A DNA stretch of 64,000 bases from Mesostigma viride. Lineage: Eukaryota; Streptophyta; Mesostigmatophyceae; Mesostigmatales; Mesostigmataceae. The notes under the pieces were generated by a model. The model did not search any database and was not told the DNA's origin. It saw only the letters and a program-made list of their open reading frames with translations. The translations under genes and the position numbers were made by a program. Each line of letters begins with the position of its first letter. Position 1 is the stretch's first letter. The stretch lies in NCBI GenBank assembly GCA_009746045.1, contig RPFO01000041.1:9516468-9580467 (forward strand), given 5' to 3'. Shown here piece by piece: positions 10,827-20,317 of this stretch.

Positions 10827-11520
10827 TGTTGCGTCCAAGCCTATTTAATTAGGTTCCTTTAGTGGACAGTTCGGCGCAACAATGTTAAATAGCCGTAGTC
10901 TCATTGTTCGGCTATTTAGGCATATTCGTACAGCCAGTTCATACGGCGTTGTACTTGCTATTTAGTGGTTTTGTAGTACTTTCGGTACTTTGGTTTATAT
11001 GTAGGTGCGCAGCATGTCAATGTGCGTGGACCTAGTATAAGTCGTTTTGGGTCGTACGGTCAATTCGTGTGAACCGTAGCGCCCTAGAGATCTCGGTTGA
11101 CCATGCGTCCAAGCAGTGCTGCTTGGCACTGCTTGGCAACGCCGTGAGCCGCCAAGGTTAATAGTGTGTGGGAACGTTCACCATTGTCACCCCCGGAATG
11201 AATGAAATGAATTGAGTTAATCTCTTTCTCTTTCCGGCTGGGTCACGCCCGCGGGTTTAGGAAATGCATGGTCCTGAATTCCTGTCGTAAATGCTACATG
11301 TACCTCGGGAGGCATTTCGCCCAGCTTCCCACGAGGTTGCAACACCTCGGGCTTGAACCGGCCAGGGTCAACTGCGCCAGGTTAATTATGTTAGATTAGT
11401 TATCGTCCATACTAGTCATGGTGTGGATTGCGTAGATTAATTAAACGACCACTGTTCATAATGGTCTATTATGAATCAGGTGTAGATCTTTCGCAGCCGG
11501 CAGTCAGCCGGGATGTAAAA
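10827..11520 (+). repeat. 5' LTR of the large LTR element
   Basis: Starts TGTTGCGTCC and ends GGGATGTAAAA. It matches 27669-28362 along its full length. It contains an internal echo of its own start, ATGCGTCCAAGCAGTGC, near 11104. Confidence 0.93.
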
Positions 11521-11521
11521 C

Positions 11522-11539
11522 TGGACTCGGAGGAATCCA
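11522..11539 (+). promoter_or_regulatory. Primer binding site of the large LTR element
   Basis: TGGACTCGGAGGAATCCA begins one base after the LTR. Its complement ends in CCA and has a T-arm-like ATTCC just upstream, as expected for the 3' end of a tRNA primer. The tRNA identity cannot be set from this window. Confidence 0.6.
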
Positions 11540-12070
11540 CCTGAGTCGCAGAGGTAAATAAGCGCTGTTTATAAGTTTCTAAAACAATCGTAATGTCACA
11601 TCGCAGACTTGCCACCTTGCGATTGTGCGTATGTCGTGACCTACACTCTAGAGGTCATGACCCAGGTTCCTGTCAGGAACGGCTTTTTTATCACGAATTT
11701 ATTTTTTTCTTGAGGCGGTAGGTCGATTTTCAATTGCCCTTGCCGAAGAGGGGTTATGGGTTCGGTAGTTATTGAATAAGTCCGGCAATCGGCATCGAGA
11801 ACCTATAGCGGGTCCTTAATCTCCCTATAGTCGACTTTTTAGTGGGGCGGGGTGCTGGCGAGCGTCCGAGGGAATATCCTCATCATCGGCGACCTCTTTT
11901 ACTTCGGCAGCGTCCATGGGCACGACACCCGGCAGTCAGCTGGGTGAGTCGAAGACACAGGTATGCCCGGAGTAGGATTGTTCATTATGATAGAACGCTC
12001 CTTCGGCCAATGCTGTCGAAATTTTAGTTTTTCCTAGACTTGAATTTCTATCAGTATATGCAGCCCTACC
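11540..12070. other. Internal non-coding sequence of the large LTR element
   Basis: Moderately AT-rich sequence with no supported gene. It contains the LTR-like string CGGCAGTCAGC twice (near the LTR end and at about 11930). Confidence 0.5.
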
Positions 12071-12395
12071 CAGTAGTGTTTCTTTTAGGGTTGCAGCCCT
12101 TTCAGGCTGTAGCCCCCTTTTCTTGTCATGCTGCAGCCCTTCCAGGCTGTAGCCCATTTTTGTGCTGCAGCCCTTACATGTTGTAGCCCATTGTGGTGCT
12201 GCAGCCCTTACAGGCTGTAGCCCCCTTTGTGTGTGTGTGTGCTGCAGCCCTTCCAGGCTGTAGCCCATCAGTTTTTGCGTTGCAGCCCTTCCCGGCTGTA
12301 GCCCATTTTCGCGTTGCAGCCTCTCCCGGCTGTAGCCCATTTAGCGTTGCAGTCCTTCCAGGCTGTAGCCCAAGTGTTTCTTTTAGTGGCAGCCC
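12071..12395. repeat. GCAGCCCTTCCAGGCTGTAG minisatellite, left part
   Basis: About nine imperfect units built on GCAGCCCTTCCAGGCTGTAG plus a variable spacer of 5-20 bp. Each unit is itself an imperfect inverted repeat (CAGCC and GGCTG). The array is broken at 12395 by Copia-like element A and resumes at 18556 with AGCCCTTATAGGCTGTAGCC. Confidence 0.9.
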
Positions 12396-12744
12396 AGTTG
12401 AGTAACTCTAGAGCCCTAGGATCTGGCTCTAAGTTCCCCATGTCCGTCCGCACGCCTTCCGCTAGCGTCCGCTAAGCCGCCGGCTATAATCCGGCGGTCC
12501 GATGCGGTCGACCGGTCTAAGGGCGGCGCCTAGGGCCGGCGCCACCTAGGCCCCAGTCCGGGGCCTTATCCGGGTCGGTACGGACAGCTAGCTTGTCCCA
12601 CGGTTACGGCTAACCGGATAGGGTTTGCTGGCTAAGACATAAACCAGTGGTTGGCCAGCTCCGACAGCAGTAATTTCTCTGTGTTCACCTTATCCCAAGC
12701 TCAACGTGACCGACCGCCATAGCTGAGCCGGTCGGGCGTTAACT
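12396..12744 (+). repeat. 5' LTR of element A
   Basis: 349 bp, very GC-rich, with a TATAATCC string near 12484 that could serve transcription. It is four bases longer than the 3' LTR (insertion near 12670). Terminal inverted motif is AGTT/AACT rather than TG/CA. Confidence 0.93.
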
Positions 12745-12756
12745 TGTATTCATAAA
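12745..12756 (+). promoter_or_regulatory. Putative minus-strand primer site of element A
   Basis: TGTATTCATAAA begins exactly one base after the LTR and is perfectly complementary to TTTATGAATACA at 17859-17870 in the same element. It does not start with TGG as a site for a tRNA 3' end would. Confidence 0.6.
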
Positions 12757-12763
12757 AATCCCG

Positions 12764-15547
12764 ATGGCTTCCGGTACACGGAGCCGCACGGGCGAACACA
12801 CAGATACGCCAAGTGGCGAGGCCGCAGGGTCCGTCCTGCCACGCTTTAGTGCGGACGAGGCCACGAGGTTGATGCAAACCCTCGTGGCGCAACCTGAACT
12901 GGCCAAGCAGTTCAAGCATTTGATGCTTGCTGCTGACGATGCACTGAATCGCGGCCCTCTGAAGCAAACGGAGGTGCCCGCTGATCTACCTGCCGACTAT
13001 ACGGCGGACGACGCAGCAGATTTTCTAGCTGCTCTCAAGCGTCTGCGCGATGGACGCGCAGACAAAGATTCGGAGCTGATTGGCAAGTTCCGTGCAGTAT
13101 TCTGCAGTACAACAAAGCACCCAAACATTGCCAATCTAGTTCGCATTGCGGACGACAACAAACAAACCTGGGAAGTTTTTTACAACGGTCTAGATGCCCA
13201 CTTGTCGCGGTCTAAGGAAGAGGCCGACGAGCAAGCCTTCAATGACTTCGAGGGCTATGCAGTTAATAAGGCAAATTTGCCCGGGGCTGCACGTGATTTC
13301 CAGGTCTTCGTGCACAAGCACAAGCTGCTAGATACTCTCAAGCCCATTTTCCTGTGCAATCGATTTCTCAAGAAATGCGACCTGTCGTCGGATGTGCATC
13401 TGACCATAGCGACGGAACTCAAAAAGAAGAGTGCCGTCAGTTTCGACGAGGGCATGCTGTATTTGATCTCATGCTTCAAGAGTGCGCAGTCCAAGCCGGC
13501 TGCCTCGGCTGCTCTGCCATCCCTGCGCAAGGTGGATGCCGGCGCGTCTTCTTCTTCAGGCGCAGAGGCTCCAATTACGCGGTCGGAGCTTACGGCCATC
13601 CTGAAAAAGGTCGTCGGCCACGGCAACAACGGGGGCCAGCGAGGGCGCAAGCGCGGGCATGGTGGCGACGCCAAGCAGGGTGATAATCCCCCGGCCAAGC
13701 GGCAGCAGGGGGCGTCTACTGACCGCAAGCAACGCTGTGAGCGCTGCTTCGGACGTCGCCATGTCCGGGATGACTGCCGAGTTCGCCCGGACCTGGAGCT
13801 CGAGGACAACCTTTGCCGCAAGTGCCACGACGTTCTGCGTGGTCACAGCGTGGAGGCGTGCAAGGCCAAGCGCATCGTCGTCCACGGCACACGCGAGGAG
13901 TGGGCAGAGCGACGGGCAGCACGAAAGTCAGGTGAGAGCACGCTCGATACCCCTTCTTTTGCTCAATGCGTCACGCTGAACCGGGCCGTCGTAGAGCCTG
14001 ACGTCGTTCCTAAAAGCAACGTGACTGCATCCTCTGTCTCATTCCGTGATGTGCTCACGCAATCCGTTGATGCTGCTCTGGCTCTGTCGCGCCAGGATCA
14101 CGTGCTTCCTGAGCACGGGTCTACAATGCGTGACCTAAGCAATGTGGTGTCTTCTAGGTCGGGTGTGTACAACGCCGAGCGACCAAGCACTACTGCAGCA
14201 CCCCAGCTAGATACTGGGGCGGTTGGGCCTATGAGGAATGTTGTGACAGTGCAAGAGAATGCTGGGCGGGCAGATGTTCTCGGTACACACCACCCTAGTG
14301 TGGATCTTCACATTGGCAAGGTGCTCACACGGGCGGCCTTTCGTGCAGCCTCTGAAGCTGCCCAGTTAGCCAATGTCACTACCCCAGTAGTCACCCCACC
14401 TGTTGAGAATCCTGACAATGCCACTGCACCTCAGGCTGTCACCCTGAAACTGTTAGCATACCAGATGCACCGTGCATACGGGCATGAGGCCCAAGCCGAG
14501 GTAGAGGGGGCACACATGTTGGGGGCACCTTTATACAACGAGCTGAAGAATGTGCGTGCTCAGTGTCCTGCCTGCATCAAGATCAGGAAGAAGTCGCGTA
14601 GGCGGCATGCCAAGACTCCACCCTTGGAGCGAGGGTACCTTGTGGGGGATGTCATGCACATGGAAGGGGGGGACACCTATTTCATAGTCAAGGATAGGTT
14701 CAGCAAGGCCACCTACATTGAGCCGCTGCCCCACATGTTTGAGGCTGACCTGCACAGGGCTATCAAGATCAGCCTGGCTTTCTTTCATCCCGTAGTGGAG
14801 CTCATGCTAGACCAGCAGTTCCGCTGTGTGCAAGGTTTGCCGGGGATGGAGGCCGTGGTCATCGTGGGGCGTGAGGATCACGGCAATATGGGCATGATAG
14901 ATCGCACTGTAAGCTATGTCAAGACTGTGGCAGCCAAGCGACAGGATAACCCACATGGCAAATCCTACGCGGTCAAGACGGCGTGGTGCAAGGAGCTCAT
15001 GCATGTGTGCAACCATAGGCACGTGCTTGATGTCAAGGGCTTTGGGCTAGTCACGCCTCGGGGGCTGTCAGCGGGCACCTACTCACCCGAGGTAGTAGAG
15101 GCATACCAACAGCATCTACAGGATACCGCCGCCAAGCTGCGGCTCAAGGATGCCACGCTGCCTGATTTGTCTAGCGCTTTTGAGGTCGGGCAGTTGGTCA
15201 TGTTCCACAAGGAGAGCTCGCCCAGCGGCAAACGGGGCACCATGCAGGGGCCTGGGGCCATCACAAAGTTAGACTGGCCGCTGCGGGTCATAGACATAGA
15301 GTGGAATGATCGGGTGTATAGGGTACCATGGGCATCGGTGGCAGGCTATAAGCAAGGGGATAGCATGGAGAGTGAGCTGGCAGCCAACAGGGCACTGGGG
15401 TGGGTAGTGAAGGATAATGCGCCTGTCGTAGCATCTGAGGTGGTACCCCACGGGTCGCTCCCAGGGGCAGACACAGCTACACCCCCCCCTCCCCTGGGCC
15501 CCAATATGACCCCGTGGATGGGTGGGATGAGGATGGGGTGGGTTTGA
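12764..15547 (+). CDS. Element A Gag-integrase polyprotein
   Basis: 927 codons from ATG 20 bp after the LTR. Residues 1 to about 290 are gag-like. A CX2CX4HX4C zinc knuckle lies near residues 325-338 and a second, looser CX2CX6HX4C at about 361-377. Integrase starts with an HHCC-like segment (HRAYGHE ... CPAC, about 570-605), then GDVMHMEGG, LMLDQQF and GMIDRTVSYVK. In the last, aspartate stands where the catalytic glutamate of the DDE triad is expected (element B has AVERS). An SH3-like C-terminal part carries GKRG and VYRVPWASV. No protease precedes integrase. The frame overlaps the next gene by 34 bp in the -1 frame. Confidence 0.9.
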   Translation: MASGTRSRTGEHTDTPSGEAAGSVLPRFSADEATRLMQTLVAQPELAKQFKHLMLAADDALNRGPLKQTEVPADLPADYTADDAADFLAALKRLRDGRADKDSELIGKFRAVFCSTTKHPNIANLVRIADDNKQTWEVFYNGLDAHLSRSKEEADEQAFNDFEGYAVNKANLPGAARDFQVFVHKHKLLDTLKPIFLCNRFLKKCDLSSDVHLTIATELKKKSAVSFDEGMLYLISCFKSAQSKPAASAALPSLRKVDAGASSSSGAEAPITRSELTAILKKVVGHGNNGGQRGRKRGHGGDAKQGDNPPAKRQQGASTDRKQRCERCFGRRHVRDDCRVRPDLELEDNLCRKCHDVLRGHSVEACKAKRIVVHGTREEWAERRAARKSGESTLDTPSFAQCVTLNRAVVEPDVVPKSNVTASSVSFRDVLTQSVDAALALSRQDHVLPEHGSTMRDLSNVVSSRSGVYNAERPSTTAAPQLDTGAVGPMRNVVTVQENAGRADVLGTHHPSVDLHIGKVLTRAAFRAASEAAQLANVTTPVVTPPVENPDNATAPQAVTLKLLAYQMHRAYGHEAQAEVEGAHMLGAPLYNELKNVRAQCPACIKIRKKSRRRHAKTPPLERGYLVGDVMHMEGGDTYFIVKDRFSKATYIEPLPHMFEADLHRAIKISLAFFHPVVELMLDQQFRCVQGLPGMEAVVIVGREDHGNMGMIDRTVSYVKTVAAKRQDNPHGKSYAVKTAWCKELMHVCNHRHVLDVKGFGLVTPRGLSAGTYSPEVVEAYQQHLQDTAAKLRLKDATLPDLSSAFEVGQLVMFHKESSPSGKRGTMQGPGAITKLDWPLRVIDIEWNDRVYRVPWASVAGYKQGDSMESELAANRALGWVVKDNAPVVASEVVPHGSLPGADTATPPPPLGPNMTPWMGGMRMGWV
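15482..15489 (+). promoter_or_regulatory. Possible -1 frameshift site (C8 run)
   Basis: Eight consecutive C lie shortly before the overlap of the two element A frames. The downstream frame is -1 relative to the upstream one and is open from here onward, so slippage on this run could make a Gag-INT-AP-RT-RH fusion. The pseudoknot that usually stimulates such events has not been assessed. Confidence 0.35.
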
Positions 15548-17832
15548 CGGGACCTAGTGCACGTAGTGACTCACCTCCTGTGCTAGCCACGGATAATGTG
15601 GGAGGCCCGCCTAGCGTGGCCTCGCCGGAGGGTCAGGGTCCTGCCCATGCGCCTCGCCCACCTAGGGACCTGGCTTCAACGGTCACGGCCTTGTGGCGTG
15701 CTCAGGCGCTTAAAGCGAAAGCTGCATCAGGGGTGGCTCAGGTCAAAACTCTCTCACAGGGGGTCAGGCCGGTTAAGTCAGCCTTGTTTCCTACGTGTAG
15801 ACCGTGGCAGCTGGTGGCTGTGGACACGCAAGCATCCGTGTCTATTATCTCTCGTCGGGCAGCCACCCTGTATCCAGTGCTAGAGTCGCCGTACAAATCG
15901 GTGACCGACTTTGCAGGCACTTCGGCATATCAAGTTACCGGGATGGTGGTGCTGCCGGTGTTGGGCATTGACACGCCGTTTCACGTCGTGGATGGCTACG
16001 AGGATGTGGCCTTGCTGGGCGAACCTTTCGTATCATACCCGGGGTTCTCAGTGTCCGCTGACTTGCTGTCAGTCGCGGGGGTGGGCAGCATCCCGCTTCG
16101 CGAGTACCACGCTCCATTGGGGGTGGTGGTCGGGCAGCCCGGCGTCGTGCGGCGCTTACCGATGGCGGCGTTTTCCACACCGCCGCTCGTCCAGTCCATC
16201 ATTCAGCCTCAGGATTGGCACCCGCGCAGCTTCGGCCTCCACTCACACTCACTGGCGGCGGATAGCCCTGTGACGTGGGAGCAACTTGTCCTGGACTGTC
16301 AAGATCCTCTCAAGTTTGCTTTGTGGCGCGACGCGTTCATTCGAGCCAAGGAGCAGTGGCGAGAGCGCGAGGTCTACCGAGGATTGGAGAGTGTGCCAGC
16401 CGGGGCCACGCGGTTGCGGTTGAAGTTCGTGCTCACCTACAAGCCGGACGAGACCAACTCTTCGGTGGTGTTCCGGGTAAGGCCCGTGGTCACGGAGACG
16501 AAGGGGTCCTCCCCGCTGGACGCCAAGGATCTTTATACCCCTGGGCTCAACCATGTTTCGCATCGGCTACTGACGGTCATCTACTTGGGCAAGCGGAACG
16601 CGGGCAAGGACTACGGGATGTGGTGCGGTGACTTTCAGCGGGCATTCCTCCACAGCGACGCTGGGGTCGCGCAGCAAACATGGCAAGGCACCCGCTACGT
16701 GGTGAAGGTCCCGGTGGTCTGGCAGGATGGCACCATTGGCAGCGAGTATATCGAGCTGTTGACAGGGGTGGAGGGGCTGCAGAGCTCTCCCATCATCTTC
16801 CGCATTTCCGCGGAGGAGGTCTTGCAGAGCTTAGGGGCCACGTACCATCGCGCGGATCCTAACTTCTTTGTGGTCCCCACCGGCGTCCCTGGCGAGCCAG
16901 CCCTCTTCGTGTGGCATGGCGATGACTTCAAGCTGGTGGCACCTCGCACCTTTGCTACCCAGTTTCTTGCTGCAGTGGCGGCTAAGTTTCCCCTGGGCAG
17001 GGCGGTGGATCATGAGGAGGGTAAACCCGTGGTGTTTTGCGGCGTGCAGTCTACGTTGCAGCGGGATTCGCGTTCTGGCGAATGGGTCATGCACATGCAG
17101 GATAGCCGCAACTATGTGGTTGACCTGCTGGCCGACCTCCCGTCCCCGCTGTTGGCAACCCATGGGCCCTCGGTTAAGGGCAAGCTCGGGTGGTTGGCGG
17201 ACACGGTGGCACCTGATTTGGCAGTGCTCGCTCGCCTGCCCGATGATGTGCTGGAAGGACTAGGGTCCATTCATGTTCGGCGGCAGCTGGCCATGACGCC
17301 CGGCATTGTGCTTCGTGGGCTCGATTGCTCACAGCCGGTGCACCTCGAGATAGTGACGGATGCTAATCTAGAGACGCGCACAGTCAGCCAAGTGCGGGCC
17401 CGCATGGGGGCACTGTTCTTTATCAGCAATGAGGGCCAGCCTGGCATGTTGTTAGATTGGTACTCGCGCTTGCACAGCCGCATTGCCACTAGCCCCAACA
17501 CGGCTGAATGCCGGGGCATTGTTTCAGCTATCTCACATGGCATGTGGCTGCGGTACTTGCTGGGTTGGGTATTTGGCTCGTGTGGGTTCACTCTTCACTG
17601 GACTAGCACGGTGCACACTGACTCACAAAGTTGTTTGGCCTTCCTTGACAATCCCTATGCGCGGTCACAGGACGTTGATTACCTCGTACTCGCTGAGGCG
17701 GCCTCCTGCGTCACGCGTCTCCAGCACATCGCGGATGAACTCAATCCCGCGGATGCACTCACCAAGGAGGCGCGGGAGGCTGCCCCGCAGTACGCAGTGT
17801 TGCGCAAGCGCATGACGATGCAACACCCGTGA
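15514..17832 (+). CDS. Element A protease-reverse transcriptase-RNase H
   Basis: 772 codons. After a Pro-rich leader, a retropepsin-like domain shows AVDTQASVSII (about residue 102) and ALLGEPFV (about 166). It aligns well with the equivalent part of element B (VDTNSQVSVI, AILGQNFL). Copia-type RT (RVT_2) follows with CGDFQRAFLHSD and VWHGDDFKLV, so HGDD replaces YVDD. RNase H has TDANLE, AECRG, HTDSQS and DELNPADALTKE. Expression may use -1 frameshifting from the upstream gene. A separate start at the first ATG is the alternative. Confidence 0.92.
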   Translation: MDGWDEDGVGLTGPSARSDSPPVLATDNVGGPPSVASPEGQGPAHAPRPPRDLASTVTALWRAQALKAKAASGVAQVKTLSQGVRPVKSALFPTCRPWQLVAVDTQASVSIISRRAATLYPVLESPYKSVTDFAGTSAYQVTGMVVLPVLGIDTPFHVVDGYEDVALLGEPFVSYPGFSVSADLLSVAGVGSIPLREYHAPLGVVVGQPGVVRRLPMAAFSTPPLVQSIIQPQDWHPRSFGLHSHSLAADSPVTWEQLVLDCQDPLKFALWRDAFIRAKEQWREREVYRGLESVPAGATRLRLKFVLTYKPDETNSSVVFRVRPVVTETKGSSPLDAKDLYTPGLNHVSHRLLTVIYLGKRNAGKDYGMWCGDFQRAFLHSDAGVAQQTWQGTRYVVKVPVVWQDGTIGSEYIELLTGVEGLQSSPIIFRISAEEVLQSLGATYHRADPNFFVVPTGVPGEPALFVWHGDDFKLVAPRTFATQFLAAVAAKFPLGRAVDHEEGKPVVFCGVQSTLQRDSRSGEWVMHMQDSRNYVVDLLADLPSPLLATHGPSVKGKLGWLADTVAPDLAVLARLPDDVLEGLGSIHVRRQLAMTPGIVLRGLDCSQPVHLEIVTDANLETRTVSQVRARMGALFFISNEGQPGMLLDWYSRLHSRIATSPNTAECRGIVSAISHGMWLRYLLGWVFGSCGFTLHWTSTVHTDSQSCLAFLDNPYARSQDVDYLVLAEAASCVTRLQHIADELNPADALTKEAREAAPQYAVLRKRMTMQHP

Positions 17833-17835
17833 GCC

Positions 17836-17889
17836 ACACAGGGTTACGGCTCGGGCGCTTTATGAATACAGCCATAACTCACCCTGTGT
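17836..17889 (+). other. Hairpin presenting the primer-site complement, element A
   Basis: ACACAGGG (17836-17843) pairs with CCCTGTGT (17882-17889). TTACGGCT (17844-17851) pairs with AGCCATAA (17870-17877) with one mismatch. The 18-base loop ends with the complement of the putative primer site (17859-17870), whose final A is the first base of the 3' arm. It begins a few bases after the stop of the RT gene and 340 bases before the 3' LTR. Confidence 0.65.
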
Positions 17890-18210
17890 TGCTAGCATTC
17901 ACGAATATCATGGTGGTAGTTTTTTTTGCTTGTCCTGACCATACCCTAGCCACGTTGGACGGTGCCTTGGGCCCGTCGGCGGGTCACTGGTCCTAATAAA
18001 TGGGTCACCTTTTGTCTGGTGGCATAGTTGTTTTTTTCTCGCTACTTATTACATCACTATTCATGTGTGATCACAAGGGCGCGGGTCGATACCGTGGTGA
18101 TTTTGACGGCCTTGAGGCCCCCTTGAGTTCCCTACCTTAGAGGGTTTTGTATGGTCTGCATTTGATGTAATTATTTTGATAATTAATCAAAGAACAAAAG
18201 AGTATGTCGG

Positions 18211-18555
18211 AGTTGAGTAACTCTAGAGCCCTAGGATCTGGCTCTAAGTTCCCCATGTCCGTCCGCACGCCTTCCGCTAGCGTCCGCTAAGCCGCCGGCT
18301 ATAATCCGGCGGTCCGATGCGGTCGACCGGTCTAAGGGCGGCGCCTAGGGCCGGCGCCACCTAGGCCCCAGTCCGGGGCCTTATCCGGGTCGGTACGGAC
18401 AGCTAGCTTGTCCCACGGTTACGGCTAACCGGATAGGGTTTGCTGGCTAAGACATAAACCAGTGGTTGGCCAGCTCCGACAGCAGTTCTCTGTGTTCACC
18501 TTATCCCAAGCTCAACGTGACCGACCGCCATAGCTGAGCCGGTCGGGCGTTAACT
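18211..18555 (+). repeat. 3' LTR of element A
   Basis: 345 bp, matching the 5' LTR except for the 4-bp indel. The preceding 20 bases are A-rich (AAAGAACAAAAGAG) and may act as a polypurine tract, although it does not directly abut the LTR. Confidence 0.93.
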
Positions 18556-18613
18556 AGCCCTTATAGGCTGTAGCCCCTAGCAGCAATAGTGTACACTGTG
18601 GCTTGCTCCTTAA

Positions 18614-20313
18614 CCCCTAAATGGTCTTGCTGCCGATTTTCCGCCAAAAAGTGACTTACAGCCGATTTGTCGGCACCTACTCGGGGGACCAGTTTGCGAG
18701 AATACTATTGGGAATTAGGAAACGTTTAGCTGAGAAGAATGAAAGTTTATAAGTTTCTCCAGAACATGATACTAGGGTTTGCTATATTTTGACCAAGTTT
18801 AACAGGTGTTCCAGACCGTCAAAGTACAAGGGGTCAGGGTACTTTTTCACGTACAACGTGCATTCCGGAAAACGACGACCTGGCCATGGCGGCTTGCGCC
18901 CACGCATGGCATTTACGTTTGCGTTCGAATTTTCTGGCCAAACTTAGGATATTGATTTTATACGTCCTACATCATACAGGCCAATTTTTGGTTCGCGGGA
19001 ATGCCATTTGATAGGTGTCGGCAGCGTTCTTGCTGGAAAAAACTGCGATCAGGCCGGACGATAGAAACGTTGACAGCAATACCTTTCCGGCGTATTTTAA
19101 AGGACATATTGGTTTCTTTGTACTTTTTATGATGATTTGTAGTCGTAAACGTGCAAGGGTGGCCAGAAATCGCCAAATCCAGCGACCATGCTGCACAACT
19201 TTGGTGTGCCGAAATGCGCCGTTTTGCGGCCACCGCCTGGGCCAAGGTAACGCCATCCATGCCTGGTAAAGCTTAAGCATCGTTTTCCTATCGATGTTTG
19301 ACGTTTATATATACGTTCTAGCTTGTGTAGCACATTATTTTTGCATTATTCATGCTCTTTCTTGACCCTGGCCTGGCCCCTTTCTAAAACACCCTTCTTA
19401 GATGCTTCCCTCAGTCAGTTGACCTGCCACAGGGTGATGGTGATAAGTTTTAGAGGCTGTATGGGTTTGAATACCTCCATATATGTTTGTTATACATTTC
19501 CCACACACATATTGCATGAGTGTGAGGCAGTTGGCTGGTCTCTGTGGCATCATCAAGCATGTAGTAACCGGTGAGTAGAAGCTTCCCATTGTCAGCATGT
19601 GCCACCAGGTGTGCTGGCCATCACCTGGAAAGCTATAGCAGCTTAGGCCTAGTTTATCCTTGCTAGGGCAGGCTGAAATAGGCTTAAAATCACTAGTTTG
19701 TTGGTGGCTGCCTCCTAGAATGCATGCCTTGCGTAGGGTATCCGTACCACGTTACCTACGTGCATGGACAAGGTGGCACCTGCACATAGGTGCCATGTAA
19801 GGGCAGTGTGATGATGCAGTTATGTTTCCCCATCATTGTGGAAGGGAAATGTATTGTTTGGCATGGTTGGGGGCCATATTAGTAGGTATTAGTAGGTAGT
19901 ATGCCCACTCCTACCCCCTTGGTTGCTTTTTACCAACGGTACCCCTATGGGCTGTACTGGGTGTAACTGCTGGTATACCCACCCAAATGATGACCCCAAT
20001 GGCTCAAACTGTTCAGCAACTAATTGTTTATCATCCCTGAAGTGGTAGGTGCCTAGCTCTTACAACATAATTCAAAATGCACATTCTACCAAAAATTAAA
20101 GCGCTCGTCTTGACCCCCCTGACTTTGACGGCAGTTATACATGGCCTACGATGAATATATGTGAGGTTGTGATATATCACGGCTTAGGGCAACTCATGGA
20201 CATGCTTGCCCCCCAAGGACAGCCATTGGATATTGCTAGGTTGTACAGGGGCTGGTTTACAAAATAGGTGAGTTACTGCCGATTTATCGGCAGCATTTCC
20301 GCCCATTTAGGGG
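18614..20313 (+). mobile_element. Non-autonomous piggyBac-like element, complete
   Basis: 1700 bp between TTAA sites at 18610-18613 and 20314-20317, with CCCCTAAATGG at both ends in inverted orientation. The first ~220 bp and last ~350 bp match the ends of the autonomous element at 28478-40649, including the GCCGATTTATCGGC-type palindromes. The middle is unrelated to the transposase gene. Frames in the middle carry no known domain. It is the inverted counterpart of 1-1513. Confidence 0.9.
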
Positions 20314-20317
20314 TTAA

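Larger units (their letters stand above)
12396..18555 (+). mobile_element. Copia-like LTR retrotransposon A (gag-INT-AP-RT-RH order)
   Basis: LTRs at 12396-12744 and 18211-18555 match except for one 4-bp indel. They start AGTTGAG and end GTTAACT. The duplication AGCCC flanks the element (12391-12395, 18556-18560) inside the minisatellite. Two overlapping genes lie between the LTRs, both open, so this is the most complete Copia-like copy here. The base directly after the 5' LTR starts a 12-base site complementary to a hairpin loop at 17859-17870. The domain order places the protease after integrase. Confidence 0.93.

Noticed and set aside
8945-10838. Long minus-strand frames rich in PPHLFIHAS-like repeats
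   Set aside because: Produced by the 30-bp satellite period; length indels in the G runs switch frames constantly and no start or splice context exists.
14200-14300. LDTGAVG in the first gene of element A as the protease
   Set aside because: Only about 50 residues of unrelated, Asn/Ala-rich sequence follow before integrase, without flap or LLG motif. The domain after integrase aligns between families and fits better.
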